Below are positions 16,853 through 26,572 of a stretch of DNA of 43,845 nt, one piece after another. The notes below the pieces were generated by a model. That model saw nothing but the letters and a program-made list of their open reading frames with translations. It did not search any database and was not told the origin of the DNA. Origin of the DNA: Acidobacteriota bacterium (GTDB taxonomy: Bacteria > Acidobacteriota > Terriglobia > 2-12-FULL-54-10); the NCBI GenBank assembly GCA_016191085.1, contig JACPPJ010000004.1, positions 1 to 43,845 on the forward strand, written 5' to 3'. Every line of letters begins with the position of its first letter. Positions within the stretch are counted from its first letter, which is position 1. A program made the position numbers and the translations under genes.

Positions 16853-17590
16853 ATGAAATCTTTAGGAATTCTGGCCATCAGTGCGGCGACTTTGGCGCTC
16901 GGGCCGGGGTCGGTGTACGGGCAGAATTGGCCAGGCCCGAACGACGACTCCCGCTACCAACATACTTGGCGGGGCAGCCGGGCATATGAGGCAGGCGTGA
17001 GAGACGGAAGGGCCGACGCGCAACGGAACCGCCGCGCTGATCCGCGCAGCAACCAATTTGAAAATTATGAAGATCAGCGCGACTACGAGGTCGGCTACCA
17101 CCGTGGGTACGACGACGCAATGGCCCGTTCCCAGGACAACCGAGGCGACGTGAGAAACAGCACGGCTTTTGAGGAAGGCATGCGGGCGGGACAGTGGGAC
17201 GCGCAGCACAACCGCCAGCCTCGGCCTCGCGACGACAAGTGGAGCAACCAGCGGGATCGGAGTGACTTTGAAGCTGGCTACAACCGCGGGTATCAAGATG
17301 CTGTAGCCGGATACGGTCAGGGCATGGAGCCTTACGGGCAATACGGCACGCCGGGATATGGCGAAAGCCGCGTCAAGATCAACCGCGATAACACCGTCTC
17401 GTGGCAAGCACCGGGGTTGAACCGCGCGCGAGTATTCCTGCAGGTGGACAATCAGCCAGTTAAGCTCTTCGCCGAAGGGAAATCAGGAAGGCAGGAGGCC
17501 GCGTGGATGAAACACGGCCACGTTTACACCTTCATCCTGCGCGACATTGATGGGACGGAGTTAGCGCGCGATCAGGTAGATTTACGGTAA
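16853..17590 (+). CDS. Exported protein with internal duplicated YRxGYxDA repeat
   Basis: 245 residues with a strong AGGAGGG ribosome-binding site and a signal peptide ending at SVYGQ. Two related units of about 60 residues follow: GVRDGRADAQRNR...YHRGYDDA and GMRAGQWDAQHNR...YNRGYQDA, rich in Arg, Asp, Asn, Gly and Tyr. The last third is a beta-rich domain (VFLQVDNQPVKLFAEG, WMKHGHVYTFILRDIDG). It may be a surface or periplasmic protein; the function is unknown. A strong terminator follows immediately. Confidence 0.72.
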   Translation: MKSLGILAISAATLALGPGSVYGQNWPGPNDDSRYQHTWRGSRAYEAGVRDGRADAQRNRRADPRSNQFENYEDQRDYEVGYHRGYDDAMARSQDNRGDVRNSTAFEEGMRAGQWDAQHNRQPRPRDDKWSNQRDRSDFEAGYNRGYQDAVAGYGQGMEPYGQYGTPGYGESRVKINRDNTVSWQAPGLNRARVFLQVDNQPVKLFAEGKSGRQEAAWMKHGHVYTFILRDIDGTELARDQVDLR

Positions 17591-17615
17591 ACTGTTCGGC
17601 TTGTCAATGAGCAAG

Positions 17616-17643
17616 AGCCCCCGCTACTGGGGGCTTTTGTTTT
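17616..17643 (+). terminator. Intrinsic terminator
   Basis: A 7-bp stem, AGCCCCC / GGGGGCT, with loop GCTACT is followed by TTTGTTTT. It ends the repeat-protein transcript and separates it from the convergent MFS gene. The opposite strand lacks a U-run, so it works in one direction. Confidence 0.9.
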
Positions 17644-17655
17644 GCACCAATGCGT

Positions 17656-18915
17656 TCACGATGGTCGCGCGGACCTTCCGAATGCTACACCTTTAGCTTC
17701 AGGGCCGAGCGCTATTACGACCGCCCCTACTATCAACACCGCTATTGCCAGAATTCCCATGGCGGCTGCGTAACCCATGGTCTCTCCCAAAACGGCCTCA
17801 ATGTATACTATCGTGGATGAGATCAAAACGCCGATTTGATAAGCAAATCCTGGGAAGAACCCGCGCAGTTCGTTGGGTGAAAGTTCGTTGATGTGCGCCG
17901 GGATTACTCCCCAGGCGCCCTGCACCACAAACTGCATCGCGAATGCGCCCGCCATGATCAAGCCGGTACTGGGCGCGAAGATCCAGATAGGTACAAGCAG
18001 CACCCCCAGCACGACGGCGATGATCATCGCACGGCGGCGACCGATGCGATCGGAATAAAGTCCGAATGTGAGACCGCCGAAGATAGCGCCAATCATGGAG
18101 ATGATGGTGGTGGTCGCTCTCATGTTGGGGGTAAAGTGCCGGGCCTGCTCCAGGAAGGTCGGATACATATCCTGAGTGCCGTGTGCGATGAAGCTCATCA
18201 TAGACATCAGCATTACCAGATAGCCGAAGAGCTTCCAGTGTTTCAGGATCGATCTCCGGTATACAGCCCAATTGGCGCTGCGGGTTTCTTTCCACGCCTC
18301 CGGCTCCTGCACCTTGGCGCGAATGAAGAGCGCCAACAGGGCAGGCAATCCGCCCAGAAAGAACAGGGCGCGCCAGCCCCAGTGCGGGAAGACGGCGTAG
18401 TAGGCTATGGCGGCCAGCAGATATCCCAGCGCATAGCCTTCCTGTAGCAATCCCGAAACGACTCCGCGCCACTTGGGCGAGACGGACTCCATGACCAGCG
18501 ACGCGCCCACTCCCCACTCCCCGCCCATGCCGATTCCGTAGAGCAATCGCAGCACGAAGAACGTAGTGTAGTTGGGAGCAAAGCCGGACAAGACTTGCAC
18601 CAGGGAGTAAAAGATTATAACCATCATGAGCGGCAAACGCCGGCCGTAGCGATCCGCCATCGACCCGAAGATCAGGGCGCCCACGGGACGCATGGCCAAG
18701 CTGGCCGTAAGCGTCAGCGCTATCTGCGGCCGGGTGACCTGAAAAGCGGTGGCAACTTCGGTGAGCACGAATGTGAGCACGAAGAAATCAAATGCATCGA
18801 GGGTCCATCCCAGAAATCCGGCGATGAGCGCATTGCGGGCATTCGTTTTTCGTTCAGCGGCTACAGCATCAGTTGTCGCAGTTGCGACGCCGTAAGGCGT
18901 CCCAGTGTTGGCCAT
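17656..18915 (-). CDS. MFS transporter, probable SHS/JEN-type carboxylate:proton symporter
   Basis: A 419-residue polytopic inner-membrane protein with 12 predicted helices. The A-motif GSMADRYGRRLPL lies between helices 2 and 3. GWTLDAFDFFVLTFVLTEVA in helix 1 and LLYGIGMGGEWGVGASL in helix 4 are typical of the sialate/lactate:H+ symporter (SHS) group (JEN1-like). The likely substrates are therefore lactate or related monocarboxylates. A second A-like motif, GLYSDRIGRRRAM, starts the C-terminal half. The N-terminus is cytoplasmic and polar. It is convergent with the repeat-protein gene and divergent from the OmpA-family gene. Confidence 0.85.
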   Translation of the reverse strand: MANTGTPYGVATATTDAVAAERKTNARNALIAGFLGWTLDAFDFFVLTFVLTEVATAFQVTRPQIALTLTASLAMRPVGALIFGSMADRYGRRLPLMMVIIFYSLVQVLSGFAPNYTTFFVLRLLYGIGMGGEWGVGASLVMESVSPKWRGVVSGLLQEGYALGYLLAAIAYYAVFPHWGWRALFFLGGLPALLALFIRAKVQEPEAWKETRSANWAVYRRSILKHWKLFGYLVMLMSMMSFIAHGTQDMYPTFLEQARHFTPNMRATTTIISMIGAIFGGLTFGLYSDRIGRRRAMIIAVVLGVLLVPIWIFAPSTGLIMAGAFAMQFVVQGAWGVIPAHINELSPNELRGFFPGFAYQIGVLISSTIVYIEAVLGETMGYAAAMGILAIAVLIVGAVVIALGPEAKGVAFGRSARPS

Positions 18916-19321
18916 GATTTTCCTTTCATCGTCACCATTCAGCTGCGGCGCTTCAGTTACGGTGCACCGGCGCGCGACCTCGCCGAATGATGGGATTGGA
19001 AATCATAGAATAGGCAACACTTGTACGCAACAGGAAATATCACGCAGTACCATTCTGTTCCGTGCCTCTGCGCCGGATGTTTAGCTCGAACATTCTGAAC
19101 TTTGCAACAACGTTGAACAGTATTTGCGATCGCAGTATCATGAGACAGTCGTCTACATAGCGAGGCTGTCACAGTCTAGGCTCCCGTCATTTGTTTGGTC
19201 CATAGCGCCGCAGACCAATAATTTCGGCGCAAGCAAAATTCAATCTGCTATCCTGAAGTTTAGACCGCTTTTCTAGGATTAGGGAAATTGTCGGTTCCAA
19301 TTACAGTTGAGGAGGTACTCC
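18916..19321. other. Divergent promoter region
   Basis: 406 bases between the MFS gene and the OmpA-family gene. It is A/T-richer than its surroundings and should hold both promoters. TATCCT near 19251 could be a -10 for the rightward gene, but I find no convincing -35. No gene or stable repeat seen. Confidence 0.45.
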
Positions 19322-21496
19322 ATGCTCAGGAGCGGCACACGAACCCTGTTTCGCCTTACTTTAATCATATGTGCTCTGATAGCAGCACGGGCGCAAGCTC
19401 AAGACGATCAGCCGTCTCATCCGCCTAGTTCTACGATTTACGGCAACACTGGCCTTTGGAAAGTTTTCAGCGCCCCAAACCTGCCGAAAGGGCAGGTATC
19501 GTTTTCGGCTTGGTACGATCGCATCAACCGCAACCCCGGGTTTCTGACTATCAGCACCGTCGGGCCGTCCGGCGCAGTAGGTCTGACTGATTGGCTGGAG
19601 TTGGGAATCAACTTCGAAATTAATAAGCGCATACTGGCGCGCCGACAGGATCAATTAAGCTTCGGGCAGCAGGCGCTCGGATTCTACGGCGATGGAACGC
19701 CTTTCTCTCCTCCAACGCCGCTCGAACTGATGCCGGGCGCGATCATACCGCAGTTGAAGTTCCCGCCCAACCGGTTCGGCAGAGTCAATGGCACTGCCGG
19801 TTATTTTAATCAATTGCCATGGGTGGGAAGCAAGCTCCAGGGCAATGGCGTCGGAACCGCTACGATGGGCCTCAAGCTGAACCCGTTGAGCGAAGAGCAA
19901 GGAGCCGCGCTGGGGTTGTCCTTCCGTGCCTATGCCGCTATCCCGACGCACCGCTCCGTCGAGTTCCTGCTCAACCGGCCCACGCAAACCGGCGATTGGG
20001 TCTACGGGTCCGATGTCATTCTGACCAAGTACGCCGGCGACTTCGCGGAGTTAAACTTCAACGCGGGTTTCCGTGCTTACCAGAGCCCCGGTGACGGCCG
20101 ACACATGGTGCTCTCCGATGAGGTGCCGCTGGGCTTTGGTTTCACCATTCCGCGTAAAACGCGCTTGCAGCTCATGGGCGAAATCACCGCTGACATATTT
20201 GTGGGAGCCCATACCCCAGTGACTACGTACGACGCGCGTGATCCTGTTGATGGCACGATCGGCTTCCGCGCCTGGCTCACCCGTTCGTTGGCCATCAGCG
20301 GCGGTTATCGTCGTCCGTTTAACCACTTCGGCGGCGACAAGAACGGTTTCATCGCCGATATCACTTTCAGCACGGCAGTACAGGAGAAGGCACCGCCAAC
20401 ACCGCCCAGCCTGACCTGTTCGGCCGACCCGACCGAAATCAACGCCGGGCAGCAGGTCAGCCTCTCGGCTCAAGCCGTTTCCGCCACAGGTAAAGCGATT
20501 ACGTATGACTGGACGACAACCGGAGGAACAATTGACGGCAGCGGCCCCACAGTCACATTGCGCACCGACAATCTGGCGCCTGGCTCATACACCGCCACCG
20601 TGCGCGCAACCGAAACACAGGGACTCACGGCCGATTGCTCGACTTCCGTAACAGTCCGTGAGCCGCCTCCGCCGCAGCCGCCGACTGTTTCCTGCTCTGC
20701 CGATAGGCCCAGCGTTCAGGTAGGCGAAATCGTCAACCTCTCGGCCGATGCGCGCAGCCCGGAGGATCGTCCGTTGACTTATGCCTGGACCACCACAGGC
20801 GGACGCGTCGAGGGCACCGGAGCGCGTGTGCGCTTCGATACCACCGGCTTGCAGCCCGGTAACTATACGATCAGCGTTCGGGTGACCGATGACAACAACC
20901 AGAGCGCCGAGTGCAACGTGCAGGTGACGGTGACTGCTCCCCCGCCTCCGCCACCGCCGCCACCGCCGCCGCAGGCGTCCAAGCTGAACGATTGCGCCTT
21001 CACGCTCAACTCGCCCAGGGTGGACAACGTCTGCAAGGCCAAGCTGGACGATGTTGCTCTGCGGTTGAGGAGCGAACCCGATGCGTCTGTGACAATCGTT
21101 GGCTACGCCGATTCGCGCGAGCGAAACGTCAACCGTCTCGCTGATTCCCGAGCCAACAACACCAAGACGTATCTGGTTACGGAGAAGGGAATCGCCGAAA
21201 GCCGCGTGCAGGTCCGGCGCGGTGAGGCGGCTCGCGGCCCCGAGAACCGCAGGGTGGATATCCACCTGGTGCCTCGCGGCGCCACCTTCAACGTGGGTAC
21301 CGAGGTCACCACTCCGGCTGCGCCCGTGCGGCGCAGAACGAGCGCAGTTCGTACGCTCGCGACGCAGAGTGCTCAAAACAGTACGGCAATACAGGGAGGC
21401 GACCACGTCTCCTCAGTTCGCCCGAATCCGCGCCCGTCTGCTGCTCATCAGCCGGAGACTGGCCCCAAGCGGATTATCATAGCTAGTATGAGGTAG
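19322..21496 (+). CDS. OmpA-family outer-membrane protein with two Ig/PKD-like domains
   Basis: 724 residues; GGAGG lies 6 bases before ATG 19322, and a TTG at 19307 is in frame. The signal peptide ends at RAQAQD. Domain order: an N-terminal beta-barrel-like region of about 330 residues (LTDWLELGINFEI, FTIPRKTRLQLMGEITAD); two tandem PKD/Ig-like domains (SCSADPTEINAGQQVSLSAQ, SCSADRPSVQVGEIVNLSAD), each with YxWTTTGG; a linker of about ten prolines; and a C-terminal OmpA domain (VTIVGYADSRERNVNRLADS) that binds peptidoglycan through a conserved Asp and Arg. The tail is basic and unstructured. It likely tethers the outer membrane to the wall and exposes the Ig domains to the periplasm. Confidence 0.88.
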   Translation: MLRSGTRTLFRLTLIICALIAARAQAQDDQPSHPPSSTIYGNTGLWKVFSAPNLPKGQVSFSAWYDRINRNPGFLTISTVGPSGAVGLTDWLELGINFEINKRILARRQDQLSFGQQALGFYGDGTPFSPPTPLELMPGAIIPQLKFPPNRFGRVNGTAGYFNQLPWVGSKLQGNGVGTATMGLKLNPLSEEQGAALGLSFRAYAAIPTHRSVEFLLNRPTQTGDWVYGSDVILTKYAGDFAELNFNAGFRAYQSPGDGRHMVLSDEVPLGFGFTIPRKTRLQLMGEITADIFVGAHTPVTTYDARDPVDGTIGFRAWLTRSLAISGGYRRPFNHFGGDKNGFIADITFSTAVQEKAPPTPPSLTCSADPTEINAGQQVSLSAQAVSATGKAITYDWTTTGGTIDGSGPTVTLRTDNLAPGSYTATVRATETQGLTADCSTSVTVREPPPPQPPTVSCSADRPSVQVGEIVNLSADARSPEDRPLTYAWTTTGGRVEGTGARVRFDTTGLQPGNYTISVRVTDDNNQSAECNVQVTVTAPPPPPPPPPPPQASKLNDCAFTLNSPRVDNVCKAKLDDVALRLRSEPDASVTIVGYADSRERNVNRLADSRANNTKTYLVTEKGIAESRVQVRRGEAARGPENRRVDIHLVPRGATFNVGTEVTTPAAPVRRRTSAVRTLATQSAQNSTAIQGGDHVSSVRPNPRPSAAHQPETGPKRIIIASMR

Positions 21497-21642
21497 GCTG
21501 TACACGAACTCTGAGGTAGCTGCGGCGAACGGTTTTCTTCGCCGTGGGCACGGTCCGGCTCACCACCGGAACGTAAAGCCCACGACAAGAAAGAACACTC
21601 GCCGTGGCTACCATGTCTCAATTGTTGATGCTTTGGTTTGCA

Positions 21643-23664
21643 ATGAAATCTGTTTTGGCATGCCGCGATAAATTCCCCTTCTTCGTCCTTGCCTTTCTGT
21701 TACTCATAGCTGTTTCAAGCGCGCGCGCTGAGTGGACGCTGGTTGGTCCATTTGGCGGAGACGTGCGTTCGCTGACAGCCGATCCGCAAGAACCTGATCG
21801 CCTCTACCTCGGCACGCGAACGGGACAGATCTTCGTCAGCCAGGATGCAGGCCGCTCCTGGAACCGGCTGATTACGATGAATGCACCGCCGGACTGGGTG
21901 GTGGACAGTCTTGTTATTGATCCGTCAAATCCCGCCATCCTGTATGCCGGAATGTGGAGCGTCAACGCCGAGGCAGGCGGCATTTATAAAAGCACCGACG
22001 GCGGCGCGTCGTGGAAAGAACTGGATGCAATGCGCGGCGAGTCCATTCGGGCTCTGGTTATGGCGCCCAGCTCCTCGAAGACGTTGGTAGCGGGAAGTCT
22101 GCAAGGTGTTTTCCGCAGCGATGACGAGGGCGCAACGTGGCGGCGAATCTCACCGGTTGGACACCCCGAAATTCGAAACGTGCATTCGGTCGCAATTGAC
22201 CCTCAGCGGCCGGACATAATCTATGTCGGGACTTGGCATCTTCCTTGGAAGACAGTGGATGGCGGCGCACATTGGACTTCGATCAAAAAAGGCATCATTG
22301 ATGACTCCGATGTGTTCAGCATCATTATTGATCCCAAGAACCCGCGCACTCTCTACTTGAGCGCTTGCAGCGGCATCTATCGAACTGATTCGTCCGGTGA
22401 GCAGTGGCGCAAAATACAAGGCATTCCGTACAGTTCCCGCCGCACGCGAGTGATGGCCATGGATCCACGCGACTCGTCTACCGTTTACGCCGGCACCACA
22501 GAAGGACTGTGGCGAACCAGGAACGGCGGCGCGAGCTGGACGCGCCTAACAAATCCAACGTGGATCATCAATGACATCGTTATTGGCTCTAAGAACCCCA
22601 CGCATGTGTATTTGGGCATGGACCATTCCGGCGTCGTAGAGAGCCGGGATGATGGCGCCAGCTTCCAGGCGGCGAACCAGGGCTTCGCGCAACGCCAGGT
22701 CTCTAGCGTGATCGCTGATCCCGCCCATCAGGGCCGCTTCTATGCGGCATTGATGGGCGACGGTCAATTCGGCTCCGTGTTGGTCACGGATGACAACGGC
22801 GCGAACTGGCGAAATACAGCTCCGGGTTTGGAGAACCGCGACGTGCTGAGCCTGCTAGTGTTGACCGAGCCCAAATGGAAGCTGCTGGCCGCTACTCCCG
22901 AAGGTATCTACGAATACTCCCAGGAACAGGCCTCCTGGCGGATGAGCAACGTGCAGCTAGGTGCTTCCGCCAAGGGCGTTGCGCCCAAGCACACGAGCGT
23001 TTGGGAACTGTACCAACGTAGCAGCGGCGACACGATTTACGCCGCGAGCTCGGCAGGATTGCTCGCCAGCAAAGACGGAATCACCTGGACACGCCTACCC
23101 TTGAACGTGTCAGGCTCCGGTATTTCGACGGTGGCGGCAGGCGGCGATGATGGTAAAGTAATCATCACGGCAGGTTCCGCGGGGCTCAGCATCTCGCGGG
23201 ATGGCGGCCAGAGTTGGGGAGCGCTGCACGTCGATGGCGATTCTCACTTCTTCGGACATAAGGTGACCTCCGACCATGCCCGCCCGAATGTATTCTACGT
23301 TGCCGGGAGCACGGGTCTGTATCGCTCGACCGACGCTGGCCGGACATGGAAAAAGTTCGGGCACGGACTGCCGTACTCCATTGTTCGTGAAGTGATGGTG
23401 TCGCCCAACAACCCGTCACACGTTCTGGTGGCTAGCAGCGCAGGTATTTTCGAGTCCACCGATGGTGGCGCATATTACACCCGAATCGACGTAAGCCCCG
23501 CAATGGAGAATCTTCCCATCCAACTGTTGGCAGCGCATCCACTGAGCAGCCTGCCAATCCTGGCGGGATCCTCACACAACGGCCTTTTTCAGTACAACGG
23601 GAAAGAACCCGCCCAGCCATCGCTCGCCTCGGCGGCGGACAAACAGCCCGACACGAACCCTTGA
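21643..23664 (+). CDS. Exported BNR/VPS10-type beta-propeller protein
   Basis: About 673 residues from ATG 21643, where the signal peptide begins (hydrophobic FFVLAFLLLIAVSSARA); GTG 21604 and ATG 21613 are in-frame alternatives with no better ribosome-binding site. The mature protein is a long series of BNR/sortilin-type repeats: ISVDPxNPxxxYxGTxxGxxxSxDGGxxW, for example FVSQDAGRSWNRL, YKSTDGGASWKEL, YRSTDAGRTWKKFG. Ten or more repeats suggest two propellers as in VPS10 or Ycf48-like proteins. Such proteins act as exported sialidase-like or binding scaffolds; no catalytic FRIP motif is visible, so binding is the likelier role. Confidence 0.85.
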   Translation: MKSVLACRDKFPFFVLAFLLLIAVSSARAEWTLVGPFGGDVRSLTADPQEPDRLYLGTRTGQIFVSQDAGRSWNRLITMNAPPDWVVDSLVIDPSNPAILYAGMWSVNAEAGGIYKSTDGGASWKELDAMRGESIRALVMAPSSSKTLVAGSLQGVFRSDDEGATWRRISPVGHPEIRNVHSVAIDPQRPDIIYVGTWHLPWKTVDGGAHWTSIKKGIIDDSDVFSIIIDPKNPRTLYLSACSGIYRTDSSGEQWRKIQGIPYSSRRTRVMAMDPRDSSTVYAGTTEGLWRTRNGGASWTRLTNPTWIINDIVIGSKNPTHVYLGMDHSGVVESRDDGASFQAANQGFAQRQVSSVIADPAHQGRFYAALMGDGQFGSVLVTDDNGANWRNTAPGLENRDVLSLLVLTEPKWKLLAATPEGIYEYSQEQASWRMSNVQLGASAKGVAPKHTSVWELYQRSSGDTIYAASSAGLLASKDGITWTRLPLNVSGSGISTVAAGGDDGKVIITAGSAGLSISRDGGQSWGALHVDGDSHFFGHKVTSDHARPNVFYVAGSTGLYRSTDAGRTWKKFGHGLPYSIVREVMVSPNNPSHVLVASSAGIFESTDGGAYYTRIDVSPAMENLPIQLLAAHPLSSLPILAGSSHNGLFQYNGKEPAQPSLASAADKQPDTNP

Positions 23665-23819
23665 TGTCCACCACGGCCGCAGGGTAGTTGTAGTCAGCAA
23701 ACGTCGATCAACGTGAAACCCGTCCGTGCTTGAGATCTCTCCTGGTCCTTACTTCTTGTTCCGCTTCAGCTTAAAATAGATATTCAGGCATCTTCTTGCG
23801 TTAATATTTCCCAGACGCC

Positions 23820-26096
23820 ATGAGTATATTGGATAAGTTGAACCCGCAGCAGCGCGAGGCCGTGGAGACGACCGACGGGCCCATGCTGATCCTCGCTGGG
23901 GCGGGCAGCGGCAAAACGCGCGTGATCACGTACCGCATCGTATGGCTCATGGACTACTGCGGCGTCGCGCCTGGCAATATGCTGGCGGTGACGTTCACGA
24001 ATAAGGCCGCCGAAGAGATGCGCAGCCGCGTCGAAAGCCTCGTCACGACGCCGTTGATGGGTCGCGCGTGGATTTCAACCTTCCATTCGTTTTGCGTGCG
24101 CCTGCTGCGATCCGACGGCCACCGCATCGGTTTGCCGCGCGACTTTTCCATTTACGATGAGCACGACCAGCTCTCGGTAGTGAAAGCGTGCCTGCGGCAT
24201 CTGGGCCTTTCCGAACGCGAGGTGAAGAGCCGCGCCGTTCTGACCCGCATCAGTCACGCTAAAAACCACGGCCGGTCACCGGAGGCGTTTTACGAGCATG
24301 CCGCCGATCCGCTGGCCGAAAAGATCGCCACTGTTTACGATCTTTACAACAAAGCGCTGCGGCAGGCGAATGCGGTGGACTTCGACGACCTGCTGCTGGA
24401 AGCGGTGCGCCTGCTTTCCCAAGACGCCTACACAGCTTTGAAAAACAACCAGCGGTTTCATTACATTCTGGTTGACGAATACCAGGACACCAACCGCTCG
24501 CAGTATGATCTGGTCCGGCTGCTGACGCAGACGCGGCAGAATCTATGCGTGGTGGGCGACGAGGATCAGTCCATCTACTCCTGGCGCGGCGCCGACGTCC
24601 GCAACATCGTGGAATTTGAGCGCGACTATCCCAACGCCCGCATCATCCGCCTGGAGGAGAACTACCGCTCCACGCAGACAATATTGGACGCGGCCACGGC
24701 GGTTGTCTCCAACAACGTCTACCGCAAGGGCAAGAAGCTGTGGACCTCGCGCAAGGGCGGAGACAAGGTCTTCTCCTACGAGGCGCCTGACGCCGAGAAC
24801 GAAAGCCTGTTTACGGCCGATTGGATCATGAAGAGGCTGCGCGAGAGGCCGGGCGAGAAGATCGCCGTCCTATATCGCACAAACTCGCAGTCGCGCCTCT
24901 ATGAAGAAGCGATGCGCCGCTACGGCCTGAAGTACAACCTGGTCGGCGGCTTCAGCTTCTATGAGCGGATGGAGATCAAGGACCTGCTCGCCTACGTAAA
25001 AGTGGCGTTGAACCCGCAGGACTCCATCAGCCTGCTGCGGATCATCAACTCTCCGGCGCGCGGCATCGGCGCAACCACGCTGAAGCGTCTGGAAGAGATC
25101 GCCCTCACCGGGAACATCTCGCTTTGGGACGCGCTCGAAAAGGCGTTGCGCGACGGCGAGTTCACCGGCCGCACCTCAGCCGCGATGGCGGCGTTTCGGG
25201 ATGTGATGAGCGAGTTGCAGGCAATGGCCGCGAGCGCCAGCGCACGTGTTTTGCTCGATGAGATTCTCAAGAAGACAAACTACCAGCAGCGTTGGGAACA
25301 GGAGGCAACGCCCGAATCCCTCGACCGCCTTGAGAACATTGAGGAGCTGCTGAACGCCGCTGCCGACAGCGTGGAGCGCGGCGAAACGCTCCAGCAGTTC
25401 CTCGACCATGCCGCACTCGTGAGCGATGCCGATACGTACGACGAGCAATCGCAGATCACGTTGATGACTCTGCACAGCGCCAAGGGCCTGGAATTCCCGG
25501 TGGTGTTTCTCGGCGGCATGGAAGAGGGGTTGCTGCCGCACAGCCGGTCGCTGCTGAGCCAGCAGGCGCTGGAAGAAGAACGCCGCCTCTGCTACGTGGG
25601 CATGACGCGCGCGCAGGACGTTCTGATCATTACCAGGGCCGAAACGCGCAGGCATTATGGCGATCAGATGATGGCGTCATCGCGCCCGTCGCGCTTCTGG
25701 AGCGAAATCCCGGCGCATCTGCTCCAGGACGTGTCAGGCAGGCCGCCGCGCCGCACCGACCCGGGCGAGCGATTTTATGAGTACGAGCCGGAAGAGCGCG
25801 ACGGTTACAGCTCGCGGCGCAACTCTATCAGTAACGTCCGCGAGTATTTTAAATTCAACAGCGATACTCGTAAGCCTCCTTACGACGCAGCCGAACTGCC
25901 GCCGCGGCCAGCGGCTGCACGTGGTGGTACGCCTGTTGGCTTGCCGCTGGGCTGCCGCGTGCGCCACTCCAAGTACGGTTATGGCACAATTGTCCGTCGC
26001 GAAGGCGAAGGCGACGAAGTTAAACTCACTGTCAGCTTCCCCGGTTACGGCGTCAAGAAGCTCATCGAGAAGTACGCCGGACTAGAGCGCGTCTGA
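23820..26096 (+). CDS. pcrA: PcrA/UvrD-type superfamily 1 DNA helicase
   Basis: 758 residues. An ATP-dependent 3'-5' helicase for nucleotide excision repair, replication restart and clearing of stalled RNA polymerase. Motifs in order: Walker A LAGAGSGKTR (about residue 26), TFTNKAAEEMR (Ia), DEYQDTNRSQY (II), VVGDEDQSIYSWRGAD (III), EENYRSTQ (IV), LMTLHSAKGLEFPVVF (V) and RRLCYVGMTRAQ (VI). The C-terminus has a Tudor-like RNA-polymerase-binding region (CRVRHSKYGYGTIV, then FPGYGVKKLI), as in PcrA. The TGA stop lies one base before the next ATG, so the lipoprotein gene is co-transcribed. Confidence 0.95.
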   Translation: MSILDKLNPQQREAVETTDGPMLILAGAGSGKTRVITYRIVWLMDYCGVAPGNMLAVTFTNKAAEEMRSRVESLVTTPLMGRAWISTFHSFCVRLLRSDGHRIGLPRDFSIYDEHDQLSVVKACLRHLGLSEREVKSRAVLTRISHAKNHGRSPEAFYEHAADPLAEKIATVYDLYNKALRQANAVDFDDLLLEAVRLLSQDAYTALKNNQRFHYILVDEYQDTNRSQYDLVRLLTQTRQNLCVVGDEDQSIYSWRGADVRNIVEFERDYPNARIIRLEENYRSTQTILDAATAVVSNNVYRKGKKLWTSRKGGDKVFSYEAPDAENESLFTADWIMKRLRERPGEKIAVLYRTNSQSRLYEEAMRRYGLKYNLVGGFSFYERMEIKDLLAYVKVALNPQDSISLLRIINSPARGIGATTLKRLEEIALTGNISLWDALEKALRDGEFTGRTSAAMAAFRDVMSELQAMAASASARVLLDEILKKTNYQQRWEQEATPESLDRLENIEELLNAAADSVERGETLQQFLDHAALVSDADTYDEQSQITLMTLHSAKGLEFPVVFLGGMEEGLLPHSRSLLSQQALEEERRLCYVGMTRAQDVLIITRAETRRHYGDQMMASSRPSRFWSEIPAHLLQDVSGRPPRRTDPGERFYEYEPEERDGYSSRRNSISNVREYFKFNSDTRKPPYDAAELPPRPAAARGGTPVGLPLGCRVRHSKYGYGTIVRREGEGDEVKLTVSFPGYGVKKLIEKYAGLERV

Positions 26097-26097
26097 T

Positions 26098-26556
26098 ATG
26101 TTCAAGTCCCTTCCGGATATCTTTTCCTCATATCGCAGTTATGAAGGTTTCGCCTGCGCGGCGCTGGCGCTTTTGCTACTAGGCTGCGGGCAAAAGCCCG
26201 GCACGCAACAAACCGCGAGTAGCTCTTCGGAAGAATCCCTTGCGTATGCTCCGCAGATCAGCTTTTCCGACCTGCACCTCAGCGCCGAGGAGAACTTCTT
26301 GAACCAGCAGCTCACCTATCTGGACGGGCAAATCTCCAACACGGGCACTAGAACGGTAGCTCAACTGAAAGTGAGGCTTTCGTTCCGCAACCTCTATAAC
26401 GAGGTAGTGCTGCGCGAGGAGTATGAAGCCATCGGAGCCGCACAACCGCTCGACGCCGGCAAGACCCGCCCCTTCCAAATCCGCTTCGACCAAGTCCCCG
26501 ATTCCTGGAACCAGGCAGTACCGGAGATGCAGATTGTTTTGTTGCGCGTGCAATAA
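26098..26556 (+). CDS. Putative lipoprotein, DUF2393-like
   Basis: 152 residues. The N-terminal signal sequence ends in a lipobox LLLLGC, giving a lipid-modified Cys at residue 30. The mature part is a single beta-sandwich-like domain with the pattern NQQLTYLDGQISNTGTRTV and RFDQVPDSWNQAVPEM, seen in acidobacterial conserved membrane or periplasmic proteins (FxxG/DUF2393-like, by eye). It starts one base after pcrA and has no ribosome-binding site of its own worth noting, so translation is probably coupled. Function unknown. Confidence 0.72.
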   Translation: MFKSLPDIFSSYRSYEGFACAALALLLLGCGQKPGTQQTASSSSEESLAYAPQISFSDLHLSAEENFLNQQLTYLDGQISNTGTRTVAQLKVRLSFRNLYNEVVLREEYEAIGAAQPLDAGKTRPFQIRFDQVPDSWNQAVPEMQIVLLRVQ

Positions 26557-26572
26557 GGCCGATCTCACCCCC

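Noticed and set aside
20930..20975. A CCG/CCT-rich microsatellite
   Set aside because: It encodes the polyproline linker of the OmpA-family protein, so it is coding low-complexity sequence.
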